From NCBI GenBank assembly GCA_029717555.1, contig JAMDHS010000002.1:496001-560000 (forward strand): DNA of 64,000 nucleotides. The letters are read 5' to 3'. The stretch is from Peribolospora baueri (Eukaryota; Basidiomycota; Peribolosporomycetes; Peribolosporales; Peribolosporaceae). Of the stretch, positions 43,757-55,100 are shown piece by piece (positions within the stretch are counted from its first letter, which is position 1; every line of letters starts with the position of its first letter). The notes beneath the pieces were generated by a model. It did no database searches. It worked only from the letters and a program-made list of their open reading frames with translations, and was not told the origin of the DNA. The translations under genes were made by a program, and so were the position numbers.

Positions 43757-43788
43757 CGTTCGTTCGTTCGTTCGTTCGTTCGTTCGTC
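43757..43788. repeat. (GTTC)n microsatellite
   Basis: Eight tandem GTTC units, about 500 bases upstream of the CENP-B-type gene start. Confidence 0.9.
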
Positions 43789-43917
43789 GTGCCTGGCGAT
43801 TCGATTCGCTCGGCCGTCCAAGGTCAGTCAAGTCAAGCACGAGTCTTTGTCGTCGTCTTTGTCGTTGTCACCGTCGTCGTCGGCGAGGACAAGACGGGGT
43901 CCGCTCGACTCAAGATC

Positions 43918-43985
43918 GGCTCGGCTCGGCTCAGCTCAGCTCAGCTCAGCTCGGCTCGGCTCGGTTCGGCTGGACTCGGCTGGAC
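43918..43985. repeat. Pentanucleotide CTCRG repeat
   Basis: Tandem CTCGG and CTCAG units (about a dozen) that grade into TTCGG/CTCGG. An imperfect five-base satellite on a strongly skewed strand. Confidence 0.85.
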
Positions 43986-44749
43986 TGGAGTGGACTTGAT
44001 TGGAGACTGTGTTGACTCGAGCCGGGGAAGGAAGGAGAGGAAGGAGGCGGGTGGTGGGAGTGGAGGGACAAGGAAAGGAAAGGCAAGCCGGAGGAGTCGA
44101 GTCGAGTTGAGTCGAGTTGAATGGCAGCAAAGCGCAACCAACGTCTGAAAAGCAAAGCCGAGCCGGCCGCGCCTCTTTGCCTCTCACTGGCCTTGGCCTT
44201 GGCCTGCCTGTGCCTTCACCCGTTCACTCCCCACTGCGCCTAAGTCCGTCCAACCGTCGACCTCGCCTCGCCTCACCCTACTCTCACCGCACATGCCTCG
44301 TGCCCTCCAGCGTGCCCCCTCTCTCATTCTTCATCGTCACTCTTCCTTCTATCCTTCCTTCCTCATACACGCCAGGCCACCACGGGGGGCAACAATGGGG
44401 CCAAGGCTAACATGCTAACAGGCAGGCCGCTAATGTCTGCCCGGCCCAGAGACGCGTTGCCATACGCCGACATTCCATCGTTACCACGTCCATCGCACTC
44501 GACACAATTCGTCCGGCGGCGAGGGGAGCAGTGCGGAGGGCGCTTACGCCACGGCCAGGCAGGCGTCCGTTCGGACAGGGCGCAGGCAACCAGCGAGCTC
44601 CCCCTTTGCCCTCCTCAGCCTCACAGGTGAGATGAGATCGGCTTTTCGTTTTCGATCGGACCGACCTCGCCGACACAACAGTAACACAGGTGAAGGACAC
44701 GAGGCGGGCCTGACGATCAGATCAGACCAGATCAGAGCACAGCAGGCGA

Positions 44750-44799
44750 CGATGATGATGATGATGATGATGCGATGCGATGCGATGCGACGCGATGCA
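44750..44799. repeat. (GAT)n followed by (GCGAT)n
   Basis: Eight GAT triplets run directly into four GCGAT pentamers, a compound microsatellite that suggests unit conversion within one tract. Confidence 0.9.
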
Positions 44800-44890
44800 T
44801 CGGGCCCGTCCACTCGGCTCGGCTGCCGTCCGTCGTCCGTTCCTTATCGTTCCGTGCCCGCGGCTCTGCCCCGGTCGTGTGTAGGCACGC

Positions 44891-44947
44891 AGGTAGGTCG
44901 GTAGGTAGGTAGGTAGGTAGGTAGCTTACATATATGTATGTATGTAT
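44891..44947. repeat. (AGGT)n and (TATG)n
   Basis: About eight AGGT tetramers followed after a few bases by an alternating TATATGTATG tract. Confidence 0.9.
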
Positions 44948-47900
44948 CCAAGCACGTCGCCGTGAAATCTATACCAGTATCGATGGACGGTCGCTTCCAT
45001 TTGAACCGTCGGCCAACAGGCGACGCCCAACGTCCCAGGTCCGTAACCTATCTAATCATTGTCCACCTCCACCTCGGCCCGAGTGGAGTCGCTTGCGAGG
45101 GCAACGACCGAGACGAGGCTGCCATGCGCGTCTCCCAACGTTCCTTCCCTCGGCCCGGTGCGTCGTCGTAGCCCACGGACGCCAGCTTTTATCGGCGACC
45201 GCGTGGCGTGTGAGACTTAGCTCGACATGACGTTTCGTTTTTTTTCTTTCAGATGGTGGTGTGCGCGCCACCCGGCTTTCGTACCGCTCGTAACGTCACC
45301 CATCCTTTCCTCGGTCGGCATCGGACCTAACCGAGACGAGAAGACCGCTTCGGCGACCCGCTCCTCCCTAGCGTTCGGCGACTCGCGGCCCTGTCGAAAA
45401 GACCGTCCGAAGGATACGAAGGCACATTGCCCACTCGCACAAACAGACTATGGGAAAACCGAGGCCGTCCTCGTCGCCGAGCCGATCCCGGACGGCCACT
45501 AACTAAGCACTTAGGCAGAGCTCGGGGGTGGGTGCCGTGCGTACTGGAACCACGCAAGTGAACGTAAGTGCATCTTTCCGGGCCCTTCGGTCCCTTCTGC
45601 CTCCTTACGTGTGCAAGGGGGTCCCCTACCAACAACACCCGCTGATCGAGGGCAGATAGTAAGTTAGCTCGCCCCAGGTCCGCCGCGCCGCTCGCTCGCT
45701 CGCCTCCATCGTTTGCGAGGGCGGGTTTGAAATCTCCTTCCCTTCCCGCATACCGCACTCGAGCAAGTTTACAATGGCCGCCCCTCCTCCCCCCTCCTCC
45801 CTAGTCCTTCCCGTCAGCAGACCGACGAGAGGACGTCGACGACCACCATTCGGGCTGGCTGGCGTAGTAGTAGCGACGAAGACGAGAGCAACCGTATCGA
45901 ATGTACGAATTGTCTCGAGGACCGGATCCAAATTTCACCGAGGCCGATCAGGGCGCGCGTGGCAGATGCGGCTGCGGCACGACGTGACGCAGACATCGGC
46001 GCTCCTTTTCTGCGCCAGCTGCATGTAACCGGCCCGCAGGGACAGGACTGGATGGACTGTGTGTGGGACGTTATCAAAGGCTATCGGATAGCCAGCCAGC
46101 CTCTTCCGTCCACTAGACGCTCACTCACGAAGCGGTCATGTGAAGCCGGCGTTGAGGCGTTGAGGCGCCGCACACTCGCTCGCGGCTCGTAAAAGGCGCA
46201 CGGCACTCGAGTCGCTGCTGCCGATCCTAATAAGCGCCCCCGTCGCCACCCCAAGTGCCTGCCTAACCACAGAAGTACGCCACCATTCGCCGGTCCCACC
46301 CGATCATGCGCCACGCCTCGTGTGCTCCACCCACACCACTCCCTTCGCGCTCCTCTCTACCTGCGAGCGAGAGGCGAGAGGCCTGCCCTCGACGGTGCCT
46401 CGCACACTTCGTGGCGAATCAAAGTCGGGTCGGCTCGCTCGCTCGCTCGCTGACTAGCGTACAGGCCTCGCCTCGCCTGCAGACGAGGACGGAAAATCGC
46501 CCGACGGGCGTCTCGGGCAGCTCGGCGCGCCGGACGCCGGAGATGGTGGAGAGATAACCCACCGACCGGACCGGGGCAACGCCTTCCGCCACCGCCCGTC
46601 AGGTTGGGACTAGCTACGTGGGGAAAGGGAGCGCACTTACTGGAAGTACTTACGTGTGGTGTCGCCTCGTTGCAACTGACCCGAATATCCAACCTGCCGA
46701 GACTAAGTTAAGCTGCGTGGCGCCTTAAGGCAGATTTTCATTTGCAGACTGCCTCCACCGCACATTGCTCCTGGCCCCTTCGCGGGGTGGAGCGAACGCG
46801 AACGAGAACGAGGTGTTCAGCACCTGAAGACGGGCCACAAGGACTAGTTAGCTTACGCAAGTACGCCCTCCATGCCGGGACCTCACAGGCGTAGCTTCCG
46901 TCCAAAGGTCGATCCGATCGCCCCGTCGACGGCGCCGGGTGCCTCGGCATCCGGCCGTCCGTCCAAGGCGGCTGGGGCTTAACGGTCGCTAGAGCTAGAA
47001 CGAGGACTAAGTTGCCACGGTGCACGCCATCCATCATAGACGTCGGCAGACGGAGATCCTCGTTTACGTTGCCTCCCTCTTTCCTGCTTTCCTGCACCTC
47101 ATTTCCCTCGTTTCGCGACGCACGCGCATCAGTCGTCGCATGAGTCTCGGCGAAAGTCCTTTGACCGACGGACGGAGCGAGCGCGTTGCAAGTAAAAAGG
47201 ACAGTATGTGGTGTTCTTCAACAGCAAGCAGCGATTACGTCCCTCGGCTTCTATTTTGAAAGACCCTCCGGGCGCTCAACCTTCTATAGAGACCCGAACC
47301 TGCCTCGGTTCATGCTGCCCGCTCGCCTCGGGCCGCCTCGTGCTCTGCCTGGGCCACGTACGGGATCGGCGGTAGTTCAGATGAATCGCAAGACGTCCTG
47401 TCCTCTCCCCGCCGCCGGGTCAGAGCATCGTCCGGACGAGACGCGCGGTCCTCCTGTGGCTGAAGACGGAAGAATTCCCAGCCACTTGTGCGCCAGCTGG
47501 CGAGGCGAGAAAGACACTTTCACGGTCTCACTCACGGGCACTTGCTCTCAAGTGATCGACTCCCACGTCACGGTCCGTTCCCGCAGCCGGTCGAAGCGCC
47601 TCTACTCCGTTTCAGCTTGACGGGACTCATGGCTACGCCTCTTGCGCCTCCCTCCGCTTGGCAGACTTTCATGTCCGGAGCACGTCCCTCTATCCTGCCC
47701 GACCGTTGGCGAGTCGAACCTGCGATCTCTTCGGGCAAAGTAAGGGCCAAGCCTCGCCGACGCCACGTGGCCATGTTCATGTTCCTGGGAGATGAATCGA
47801 TCGACTGCGGCGCGCGGCCTTCGATCACGCCATCTTCCGGCCCAGTGGTTCAACCGCAAAGGTGGGCTCCGATTTTTCTCGCTTGAGAGAACGGATGACT

Positions 47901-47975
47901 GTGGTGAGCGCCGGCTTGACCTTGCTTTCCTCCTCCATCTTACTTTTCTCACTCACCCCTTCCTTCCGTCTTCTC

Positions 47976-50900
47976 ATGGCGTCCGTCACCTCGCCTCTTG
48001 CCTCCTCTATCCCATCCAAGCGGTACAACGGCGCGGCACCCGAGTCCGACGCCGCCAACAAGCGTCTCGCCACCGCTGCAGACGGTGATCTTCTTTCCGA
48101 GGCCGGCCCTACCGCCGCTCAGCTCAACGGCGCTTCTCCTCAACGCCCACTCATGGCCAACGGCGTGGCCCCAACGGCGGCCCCCCGCCTTAGCTCGCTG
48201 GACACCAAGATGCAGGAGGACATCCCTTTGACCGACGTCGCCGCCACACCCACATGGGCGCAAGTTCTCGCTTCCGGCGCCTCTGTCGAGCCCTTCGCCA
48301 AGGTGCCCGCTTTCTCCACTGCGCAAGATCTGGTCGAGAAGACGTCGTACGAGAAGAGCACCGCCATCTTTGTCTACGAGGCCGTTGCCAATGCCGGCTT
48401 TGGTGTCAAGTCGGAGCAGTGGGCCGCTGAGGGCAAGGGCGGGGCGACGGCGCCCAAGGTGTTCAGCCTTCAGACTCGAGCGGGCGCCGCCACTGCCATC
48501 ATTGGTTACCTTCACGAGACGGGCGCCTCGTCCAAGGACGCCGTGGGTGCTACGAGCGCGGGCAGCGTCAAGGTCGTCACCGCCTACACCAACTCGTCCG
48601 GTCTCGCCGCCATGAGCCCTGCCTTGGCCTCCGCCTCTCTCCCCTCTTCTTCTCGCCTCATCCTCCAAGTCTCAGCTCAGAGGCAGCTCGAAGACAGCCT
48701 GGTCGTCGTGAACGACTACGCCTCGATCTTTGCCGCCGTCGCACACCTCGGCGACAAGTTCACCGTCCTCCTCTCGTCCGACCCTCAGGAGGCTGCTGAG
48801 AACGCCGCTGCGGCCTATGCCGCCCACGGCAATGTCCTTCACGTTTTCGATGGCGCTCACTCTGCCCGCCAGCTGTCCGCCCTTACGACGCCCACCAGCA
48901 ACGCGCTTCCTTCGGCATTCACGTACCACGGCGCTCAAGCTCCCGAGGCCGTCCTCGTCATTCCCAACTCGGCGAACGCACTCGCCGCCGCCGCCGTCCT
49001 CGCTTCTTCGCAGACGTCGTCCGCCGCCGTCGGCATTCTCGTCGCCCGCGTCCTGCGGCCATGGTCCGATGTGGAGCTTCGTCAGGCGATTCCCGCTTCT
49101 GCAAAGACTCTTCACGTTCTCGAGGAGACTGCGAGCCGCGCCTCTATCGGCCCGCTCTACGAGGACGTTTTGACGTCTTTGTACAGTGACGCCTTCTCTG
49201 CCTCTCAGTCTCCCAGCGCTGTCTTCCCCGTCTCCGTCTCCGTTGATACCAAGCTCGGTGCGCGGGAGTGGGCGGTCGTTCTTGCGACTCTCGCCACCCA
49301 TCCCTCCAAGGCCCTTGACCTCGCAGGAGTCCTCGCCAAGGCCGAGGCCGAGGCCGCTCCCTCGGTCGCCCCGGACGCCAAAGTGTGTCTTTTCTGGGAC
49401 GGAGACGCGGCCGACACGTCTTCCACAGCCCAACTCGCCGCTCACACCTTCCTCGCCAACGAGTCCGTGGACGCTCGTCTCCAGACCCGCTATGACAACT
49501 TTGCCGCGAGCGGACTTCAGCTCAGTCAGTTTGTCCTTGCTCCCCTTGCCGACCCGTCCGTCGCCAAGCCGCCGCTGCAGTTGCTCGCCGACGGACCCAA
49601 CTCTGCACACTTCGTCTCCATCGCCGACCCGTCCGTCCTGAAGGCCTACGACGTGTTCACCACCGTCCGACCCGGGGCCACCGTTCTGCTCAACTGCAAC
49701 TGGACGCCGAACGAGTTCGATGCCAAGCTGACTGCCCTCGATAAGCGCCAGATCGCTAACAGGCAGCTCAAGCTCTTCGCCATCGACACCGCCGCGGTTT
49801 TGTCCGAGCTTGAGAAGACGAGCACGGCTCATGCTGTTGGCGCGGGCAAGGCCAAGCAGGCCATTGGCGTCGACTCGACGGTCGCCTCTGCCGTCTTGTT
49901 CGTGGCCTTCATGAGCCTGTACAGCGGTCAGCATGGCGGCCTTGCTGCTCTTGTCGCTCCTGCTCTGCAGGCCGCTCCTCTCGGCGAGGGCGTGTCGCCT
50001 AACGCCGTCGTCGCGGCCACCAACGCTGCTCTCGTCGAGGTGCCGGTGCGCGCTCAGGACTGGGCCGCCGCGGAGCCTGCTTCGGAGGCGGAGCTGAACG
50101 CCCCTGCGCGCCCCATCTCGCTCGTCGTCAACTCTTTCGGTCCGAACCCTTTCGGCAACGGCGTGCCCGAGGCCAAGCCGGTGCGCTCCAACTGGGCTCG
50201 TCCCGCGTGGCAGTTGCTCTTCCGCGAGGCCTATCACACGGATACGTCTTCTCTTCGCCCGGACCTTCCGGAGGAAAACTTTGTCGTGACGGTTACGGAG
50301 AACCGCCGTCTCACGCCGGCGACGTACGACCGCAACGTGTTCCACATGGAGTTCGACACGTCCGGCACCGGGCTCAAGTACGAGGTCGGCGAGGCGCTCG
50401 GCATTCACGGCTGGAACGACGAGGGTGAAGTGCGCGAGTTCATCGAATGGATCGGCTTCGATCCCAACGAGATCGTGACCGGTCCGAGCGCGACGCAGCC
50501 GGGCAAGGTGGAGAGCAGGACGGTGTTCCAACTGCTACAGCAGAACCTTGACATCTTCGGCAAGCCGCCCAAGCGGTTCTACGAGGCGCTCAGCGGCCTC
50601 GCCACCGATCGCAACGAGGCCATGTGGCTGAGGTTCATCAGCTCGGCCGAGGGCGCCAGCACGCTCAAGAAGATGACCGACAAGGACACGGTGACGTACG
50701 CAGACGTCCTGCGCATGTTCCCTTCGGCCAAGCTGACCGTCGACAAGGTCATCGAGCTCGTGGAGCCGATCAAGCCGAGGCACTACTCCATCGCGAGCTC
50801 CCAGAAGGCGGTGGGCGATTCGGTGCACCTGCTCATCGTCACCGTCGACTGGCTCACGCCGACCGGCTCGCCGCGGTACGGTCAGTGCACGCGCTACCTC

Positions 50901-51446
50901 GCCGACCTGTCGGTAGGCGCCAAGGTGACGGTGTCGATCAAACCGTCGGTGATGAAGCTCCCGCCGCTAGACGGGCAGCCCATCATCATGGCCGGTCTCG
51001 GCACGGGCGCCGCGCCCTTCCGCGCGTTCATCCAGCACCGCGCGTGGCAGAAGGCGCAAGGCGTGGACGTGGGCCCTCTGATCTACTACTTCGGCTCGCG
51101 GTACCAGCGATGCGAGTACCTGTACGGAGAAGAGCTCGAGGCGTACCAGCAGGACGGCATCGTGAGCCACATGGGCCTCGCCTTCTCGCGCGACGGGCCT
51201 CGCAAGGTGTACATCCAGCACAAGATGCTGGAGGACGCCGAGTTCCTGGCTCAGTACATCCGGCCCAACGATCCTTTCAACCCCAACAAGGGCGTCTTCT
51301 ACCTCTGCGGTCCCACTTGGCCCGTCCCGGACGTGTACGAGGCGTTGACGAAAGCGCTCGAGTCGAAGGGACTTGGCAAGGAGGAAGCGCAGGCGTACCT
51401 GGAGGAGATGAAGGAGGAGGAACGATACGTGCTCGAGGTGTACTGA
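47976..51446 (+). CDS. MET10: Sulfite reductase [NADPH] flavoprotein alpha subunit
   Basis: A single uninterrupted frame of 1156 aa from ATG 47976; an upstream in-frame extension to 47862 is hydrophobic leader-like and unlikely. The enzyme passes electrons from NADPH via FAD to the Met5-type beta subunit, reducing sulfite to sulfide for Cys/Met synthesis in the cytosol. The N-terminal ~700 residues resemble the pyruvate-flavodoxin-oxidoreductase-like region of fungal Met10 (FVYEAVANAGFGVKSEQWA, VASAVLFVAFMSLYSGQHGG). The C-terminal half has the FAD-binding reductase fold (RHYSIASSQ; QCTRYLADL) and NADPH-binding fold (IIMAGLGTGAAPFRAFIQHR, YYFGSRYQRCEYLYGEELE, VFYLCGPTWPVPDVY). No FMN flavodoxin domain, as in yeast, where the beta subunit carries it. 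Codons are strongly C-biased, consistent with high expression. Confidence 0.95.
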   Translation: MASVTSPLASSIPSKRYNGAAPESDAANKRLATAADGDLLSEAGPTAAQLNGASPQRPLMANGVAPTAAPRLSSLDTKMQEDIPLTDVAATPTWAQVLASGASVEPFAKVPAFSTAQDLVEKTSYEKSTAIFVYEAVANAGFGVKSEQWAAEGKGGATAPKVFSLQTRAGAATAIIGYLHETGASSKDAVGATSAGSVKVVTAYTNSSGLAAMSPALASASLPSSSRLILQVSAQRQLEDSLVVVNDYASIFAAVAHLGDKFTVLLSSDPQEAAENAAAAYAAHGNVLHVFDGAHSARQLSALTTPTSNALPSAFTYHGAQAPEAVLVIPNSANALAAAAVLASSQTSSAAVGILVARVLRPWSDVELRQAIPASAKTLHVLEETASRASIGPLYEDVLTSLYSDAFSASQSPSAVFPVSVSVDTKLGAREWAVVLATLATHPSKALDLAGVLAKAEAEAAPSVAPDAKVCLFWDGDAADTSSTAQLAAHTFLANESVDARLQTRYDNFAASGLQLSQFVLAPLADPSVAKPPLQLLADGPNSAHFVSIADPSVLKAYDVFTTVRPGATVLLNCNWTPNEFDAKLTALDKRQIANRQLKLFAIDTAAVLSELEKTSTAHAVGAGKAKQAIGVDSTVASAVLFVAFMSLYSGQHGGLAALVAPALQAAPLGEGVSPNAVVAATNAALVEVPVRAQDWAAAEPASEAELNAPARPISLVVNSFGPNPFGNGVPEAKPVRSNWARPAWQLLFREAYHTDTSSLRPDLPEENFVVTVTENRRLTPATYDRNVFHMEFDTSGTGLKYEVGEALGIHGWNDEGEVREFIEWIGFDPNEIVTGPSATQPGKVESRTVFQLLQQNLDIFGKPPKRFYEALSGLATDRNEAMWLRFISSAEGASTLKKMTDKDTVTYADVLRMFPSAKLTVDKVIELVEPIKPRHYSIASSQKAVGDSVHLLIVTVDWLTPTGSPRYGQCTRYLADLSVGAKVTVSIKPSVMKLPPLDGQPIIMAGLGTGAAPFRAFIQHRAWQKAQGVDVGPLIYYFGSRYQRCEYLYGEELEAYQQDGIVSHMGLAFSRDGPRKVYIQHKMLEDAEFLAQYIRPNDPFNPNKGVFYLCGPTWPVPDVYEALTKALESKGLGKEEAQAYLEEMKEEERYVLEVY

Positions 51447-52180
51447 AGCGTCCCTTCCCACTTCCCACCTCCCACCTCCCGTCCTTCGTTCGTTCCTTCG
51501 TTTTCGTTCGTTCGTGCCGTGCCGTGCCTTATTCCCGGCCCCTTTGACAGCGGCCTTTCCATCGATCCTCGCTGTTTCCTTTATCGCTGTGATGCAATAG
51601 AGATGGATTTGCAGGCTGCGTCTCCCGGCGTTGGCATGAGAGGCTGACGCTGTGCCCTTCAAGTCGAGCGAGCGGCTCTCCGCTATGTACGCAAGTGATA
51701 CACATGTATTAAGGCGTCGTACACGCATGCAGCTTTTGCAAGCTGAGGCAGAGGGAGCGATGGTCGCATTGGTCCGACACGTTCCTCCCGCAGCAGGAGC
51801 CGCAGCAGGACGCCTTCGTCATGGTAGGACGCAGCTGATCCTAGTCATGTATCACGTGGGTCCGGTGATACCGGACATAGGAGCCCCGACGGAGATTCGC
51901 TAGCTCGTCTGATCCGCGCCGTCCAATTTGTCCCAGCGCATTGCAACCTCACTTCGCGGCCGACGACGACGACGAGCAGCACAAGCGAACGAGCAGACGA
52001 AAGCAGATCTTTTCCATCTCGGTGCCTTTCTTTCGCCTTGTCTTCACCTTTCCTCCAACTTCCCTCCACTTTCCTTCACCGGACCGCTTTTCTCCCCGCT
52101 CGCGTCGTGAGCGCTTCCACGCCTGCCTTCTTCCCACCACCTCCCCGCGCCGATCCATCGGAAAGCTCGCCAGAGCAGAC
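51447..52180. other. Intergenic between MET10 and second Zn(2)Cys(6) gene
   Basis: Begins with a CCCACCTCCCACC and CGTTCGTT-rich 3' flank of MET10 and ends with a pyrimidine-rich stretch just before the next ATG, likely its promoter/5' leader. No gene seen. Confidence 0.6.
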
Positions 52181-55100
52181 ATGGCTGCTGGCCCACCCAC
52201 CTCCGACTTTTCCTTTTCGTACCCGCCTGTCGCCACAAGTACGAGCGTCGGTACCTCCGTCCCCGGCGTGCCCGCTCCCTCCGTCAATGGGCCGCCGGCC
52301 ACGTCGAGGCCGCCGCCGAAGAAGAGGAATCGACAGGCGCTGAGTTGTACGAGTTGCAGGGAGAGAAAGATCAAGGTGGGCCGCTTCTCCTCGCCGCCGC
52401 CTTTCTTTTTTTCATGAAAGACGGACTGGGGCTCATTGACGTCCGTTCATGTGTGCACAGTGTGACAGGTGAGCTGTCGTGCACAATCCGTGGTCAACGT
52501 CCTCGTCGCCCCGGGTCTTCTCCCTCTTTCTCGCTCCTCCTTCGCCTGACGCTTGCTTGATTTTCACCAGGAAAATTCCTTGCGAGCAGTGTATTCGTCG
52601 CGGCGATGTCGATCAGTGTCACGTCGAGGTCAAGGGACGCGATGCGCCCAAGTGAGTCTCGACGTCCCTCTTGACGTTCTTACATTCCATTCCCCGATTG
52701 CCAGTTGATATGGGATGGGTTTTGCTTTCGTGGCTAGGCCCGCGCCAGCGAACGCCGAAGAGTTCGACGCCATCAAGAACCGTCTCGCTCAATTGGAGTC
52801 TCTTCTAGCCGCCCAGACTTCGGGCGCGGCTGGTCAACCCGGCCAGCCATCCTATCCCCCCGGCTATGCCGGATTTCCACAGTTCGCCACCGGCAATTTG
52901 CCCCCCTTGCCACCTTTGGGAGAGGCCCCGCAGAGCGCAGTGTCCACGCAACAGGGTCTTCCCGCGTTCTTGGGCAATCCGACCGCACCGTTGCCGTCGC
53001 GATATGCGTTGTCGTCTTCTCTTCAGTACGGAGGCTCTTCTTATGGCTCTCCTCCGTCGCATTCGTCCCCGCAGCCGCCTGCCACGTCGTATCCGCCCCT
53101 TGACATGCGGCTGCATTGGAATGGCAATAATCAGGGGGTTACGTCGAGCACGTCGCCGACCACGCGCGCCTGGAGACCTCCCCAAGATGGTCATCGTCAG
53201 CCTGGCCTCCCGTCGTCCGTCGGCTCGATCCTCGATTCGTCCAACCAGCGTCCGCGAGTGGGCACGAGGTTTTCGTCGCCTGCATCCTCCCGCTTTGAAG
53301 AGCAGGAGGACACAGACATGGATGACGGCAACCATGGCGAAGACCGTGGCCGCAGAGGCTCCCGCATGACTTCCGCGTCCGAGACCGACTGTCGGCCTGC
53401 GCGCACTATCGATAGCGATACGGAGGACGCCGCTCAGGTCCTTGAAGGTCTTGCCATGGGCTCGGCCGCCGGTCCTTGCGCTCCCACTGGTGGATTCAAG
53501 GGCAAGGCGGAGCAGGAGGCCGCCAGGCGCGTGACCGCCGAGATCGTGGAACTCAAACGCCAATGTCGAGAGGAGGCGATCGCCCGCGGCCAGTCTGTTC
53601 CCGACGCCGTCAAGTGCGAGAGCGCGGCGACGGTGGGTGCCAGTGGGAAGGAGTGTATGGAAGGCGTCGAGCCGTTTGGGCAGCCGAGCGGATGCCCCGG
53701 ACCAATTTCCGCTCCAGATCCTTGCACGACGAGCGACAAGGCGGATGGGTCGTCGTCCAAGAAGCTCCCGCCTCCCGCCGCCGGCGGTCCTTGTGGTTCG
53801 AAGCATTATGATCCCTCGCGTAAGCCGGGACTCGGATTCGGCTTAAGCTGGTTTATGCCCGGAGGGATCGCGGACGTCGCCAGGCAAGATTCTACGTTCG
53901 CCTCGGATCGGGTAACGTGGGACGAACACGAGTGGCGCGCAAGGCAAGAGGTCATCCGTCGCATCATCGCCGGCTTGCCCGACCGCAAGACCGCTGACGC
54001 CCTCGTGGACAACTACTCTTTGAGGGTCAAGTTTCTCTGCGGCCACGTCGTGCACTTACCTACGCTTCGCGCCGACATTGACAAGTTCTACAGTACTTCT
54101 GACGACAAGAAAGTGAAATCGGTCGACGCCGCTTGGCTTGCGTCCTTCATCTTCGTTCTCATCCTCGGTCTGCAATTTTGGCCTTGCAGGGCCGTGGAAC
54201 CCGTCTCTCTCGAGCATCTCGATAGCTGCACCCTCGCGAGGTGGCACCTTGCTGGCAAAACGTGCCTCCACTTGGCCAATTACCTCACGAACAAGAGCAT
54301 GTACATTATGCAGGCCATCATCATGCTCACCGTCGTCGGGCACGATTCCCAGCACGCTACCATGAGCTTGCTCCGCGTGGCCACGTATAACGCTCAGGAG
54401 GCCGGCTTGCACAGGCTCGGCGACAAGTGCGCGAAGAAGCCGCAAAACGCCAAGGAGAAGATTAAGATTGAGATGGGGAAGAGGATTTGGTGAGTGTCGT
54501 TCTATGCTTGCCGCCCGGCTTTACTTACTCGACACGGCATGTGCGCTCGGTTCTGATCTGTGCTGTGGCTGACTTTCGGTGTAAACGCACAGGCATATGC
54601 TGGTCCTCAAGGACTGGATGGCAGGGGCCGCCATCGGTTCACACATGTATGCCATCCACCCCGGGCAGTTCAACACTCCTCTACCTGACAATCTGAACGA
54701 CGACGACCTTACGCAGTGGCCGACGCCGCCGTCGCGCTCGCGCGACGAGTTCACAGAAGTCAGTCACATCTTCGTCCATTCTTGCATGGCCTGGACCGTG
54801 CGTGCCTCCTTGGACGCCATGCTGGAGAACAACGGCGTACTGCCTTATGACGTCGTTCTCAACCTCGACGCCCGCTTCCGGGAGATTCTCGCCAAGGCAC
54901 CCAAATTTTTCCAAATCGGGTCGCAGGAGGGCGAAATCGACGTTCAGGTGCAGCGGTGGCTTCTCCACCAGGGCGTGCTCCACAAACTCCTCAGACTTCA
55001 TCGCCCGCACATGAGCAAGGAGAGGAGCAGGATGAGTTGCGTTGTGCTCGCGCGCAGCATCCTCGACATGCAGAAGAAGCTCAGGAGCACGTGCACGGTC

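Larger units (their letters stand above)
43261..47975. other. 4.7 kb gene-free, microsatellite-rich region
   Basis: This lies between the divergent CENP-B-type gene and MET10. It carries several simple repeats (listed separately) and many short direct repeats in its left third, such as gagtcgagttgagtcgagttga at ~44097-44120. Reading frames here never exceed about 180 codons, are Arg/Ser/Pro/Leu-rich and lack splice-consistent partners. It could hold long 5' leaders, promoter elements or noncoding transcripts. I see no tRNA fold. Confidence 0.65.

Noticed and set aside
47695-47725. GGTTCGACTC on the minus strand as a tRNA B box
   Set aside because: The flanking bases do not pair into a T stem and there is no A box at the right distance.
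47862-47975. Upstream extension of MET10 to 47862
   Set aside because: It would add a 38-residue hydrophobic leader not expected for a cytosolic flavoprotein and starts at a non-ATG codon.
48672-50531. 619-codon minus-strand ORF opposite MET10
   Set aside because: Antisense shadow caused by strong C-ending codon bias of MET10; Arg/Gly-rich with no motif.
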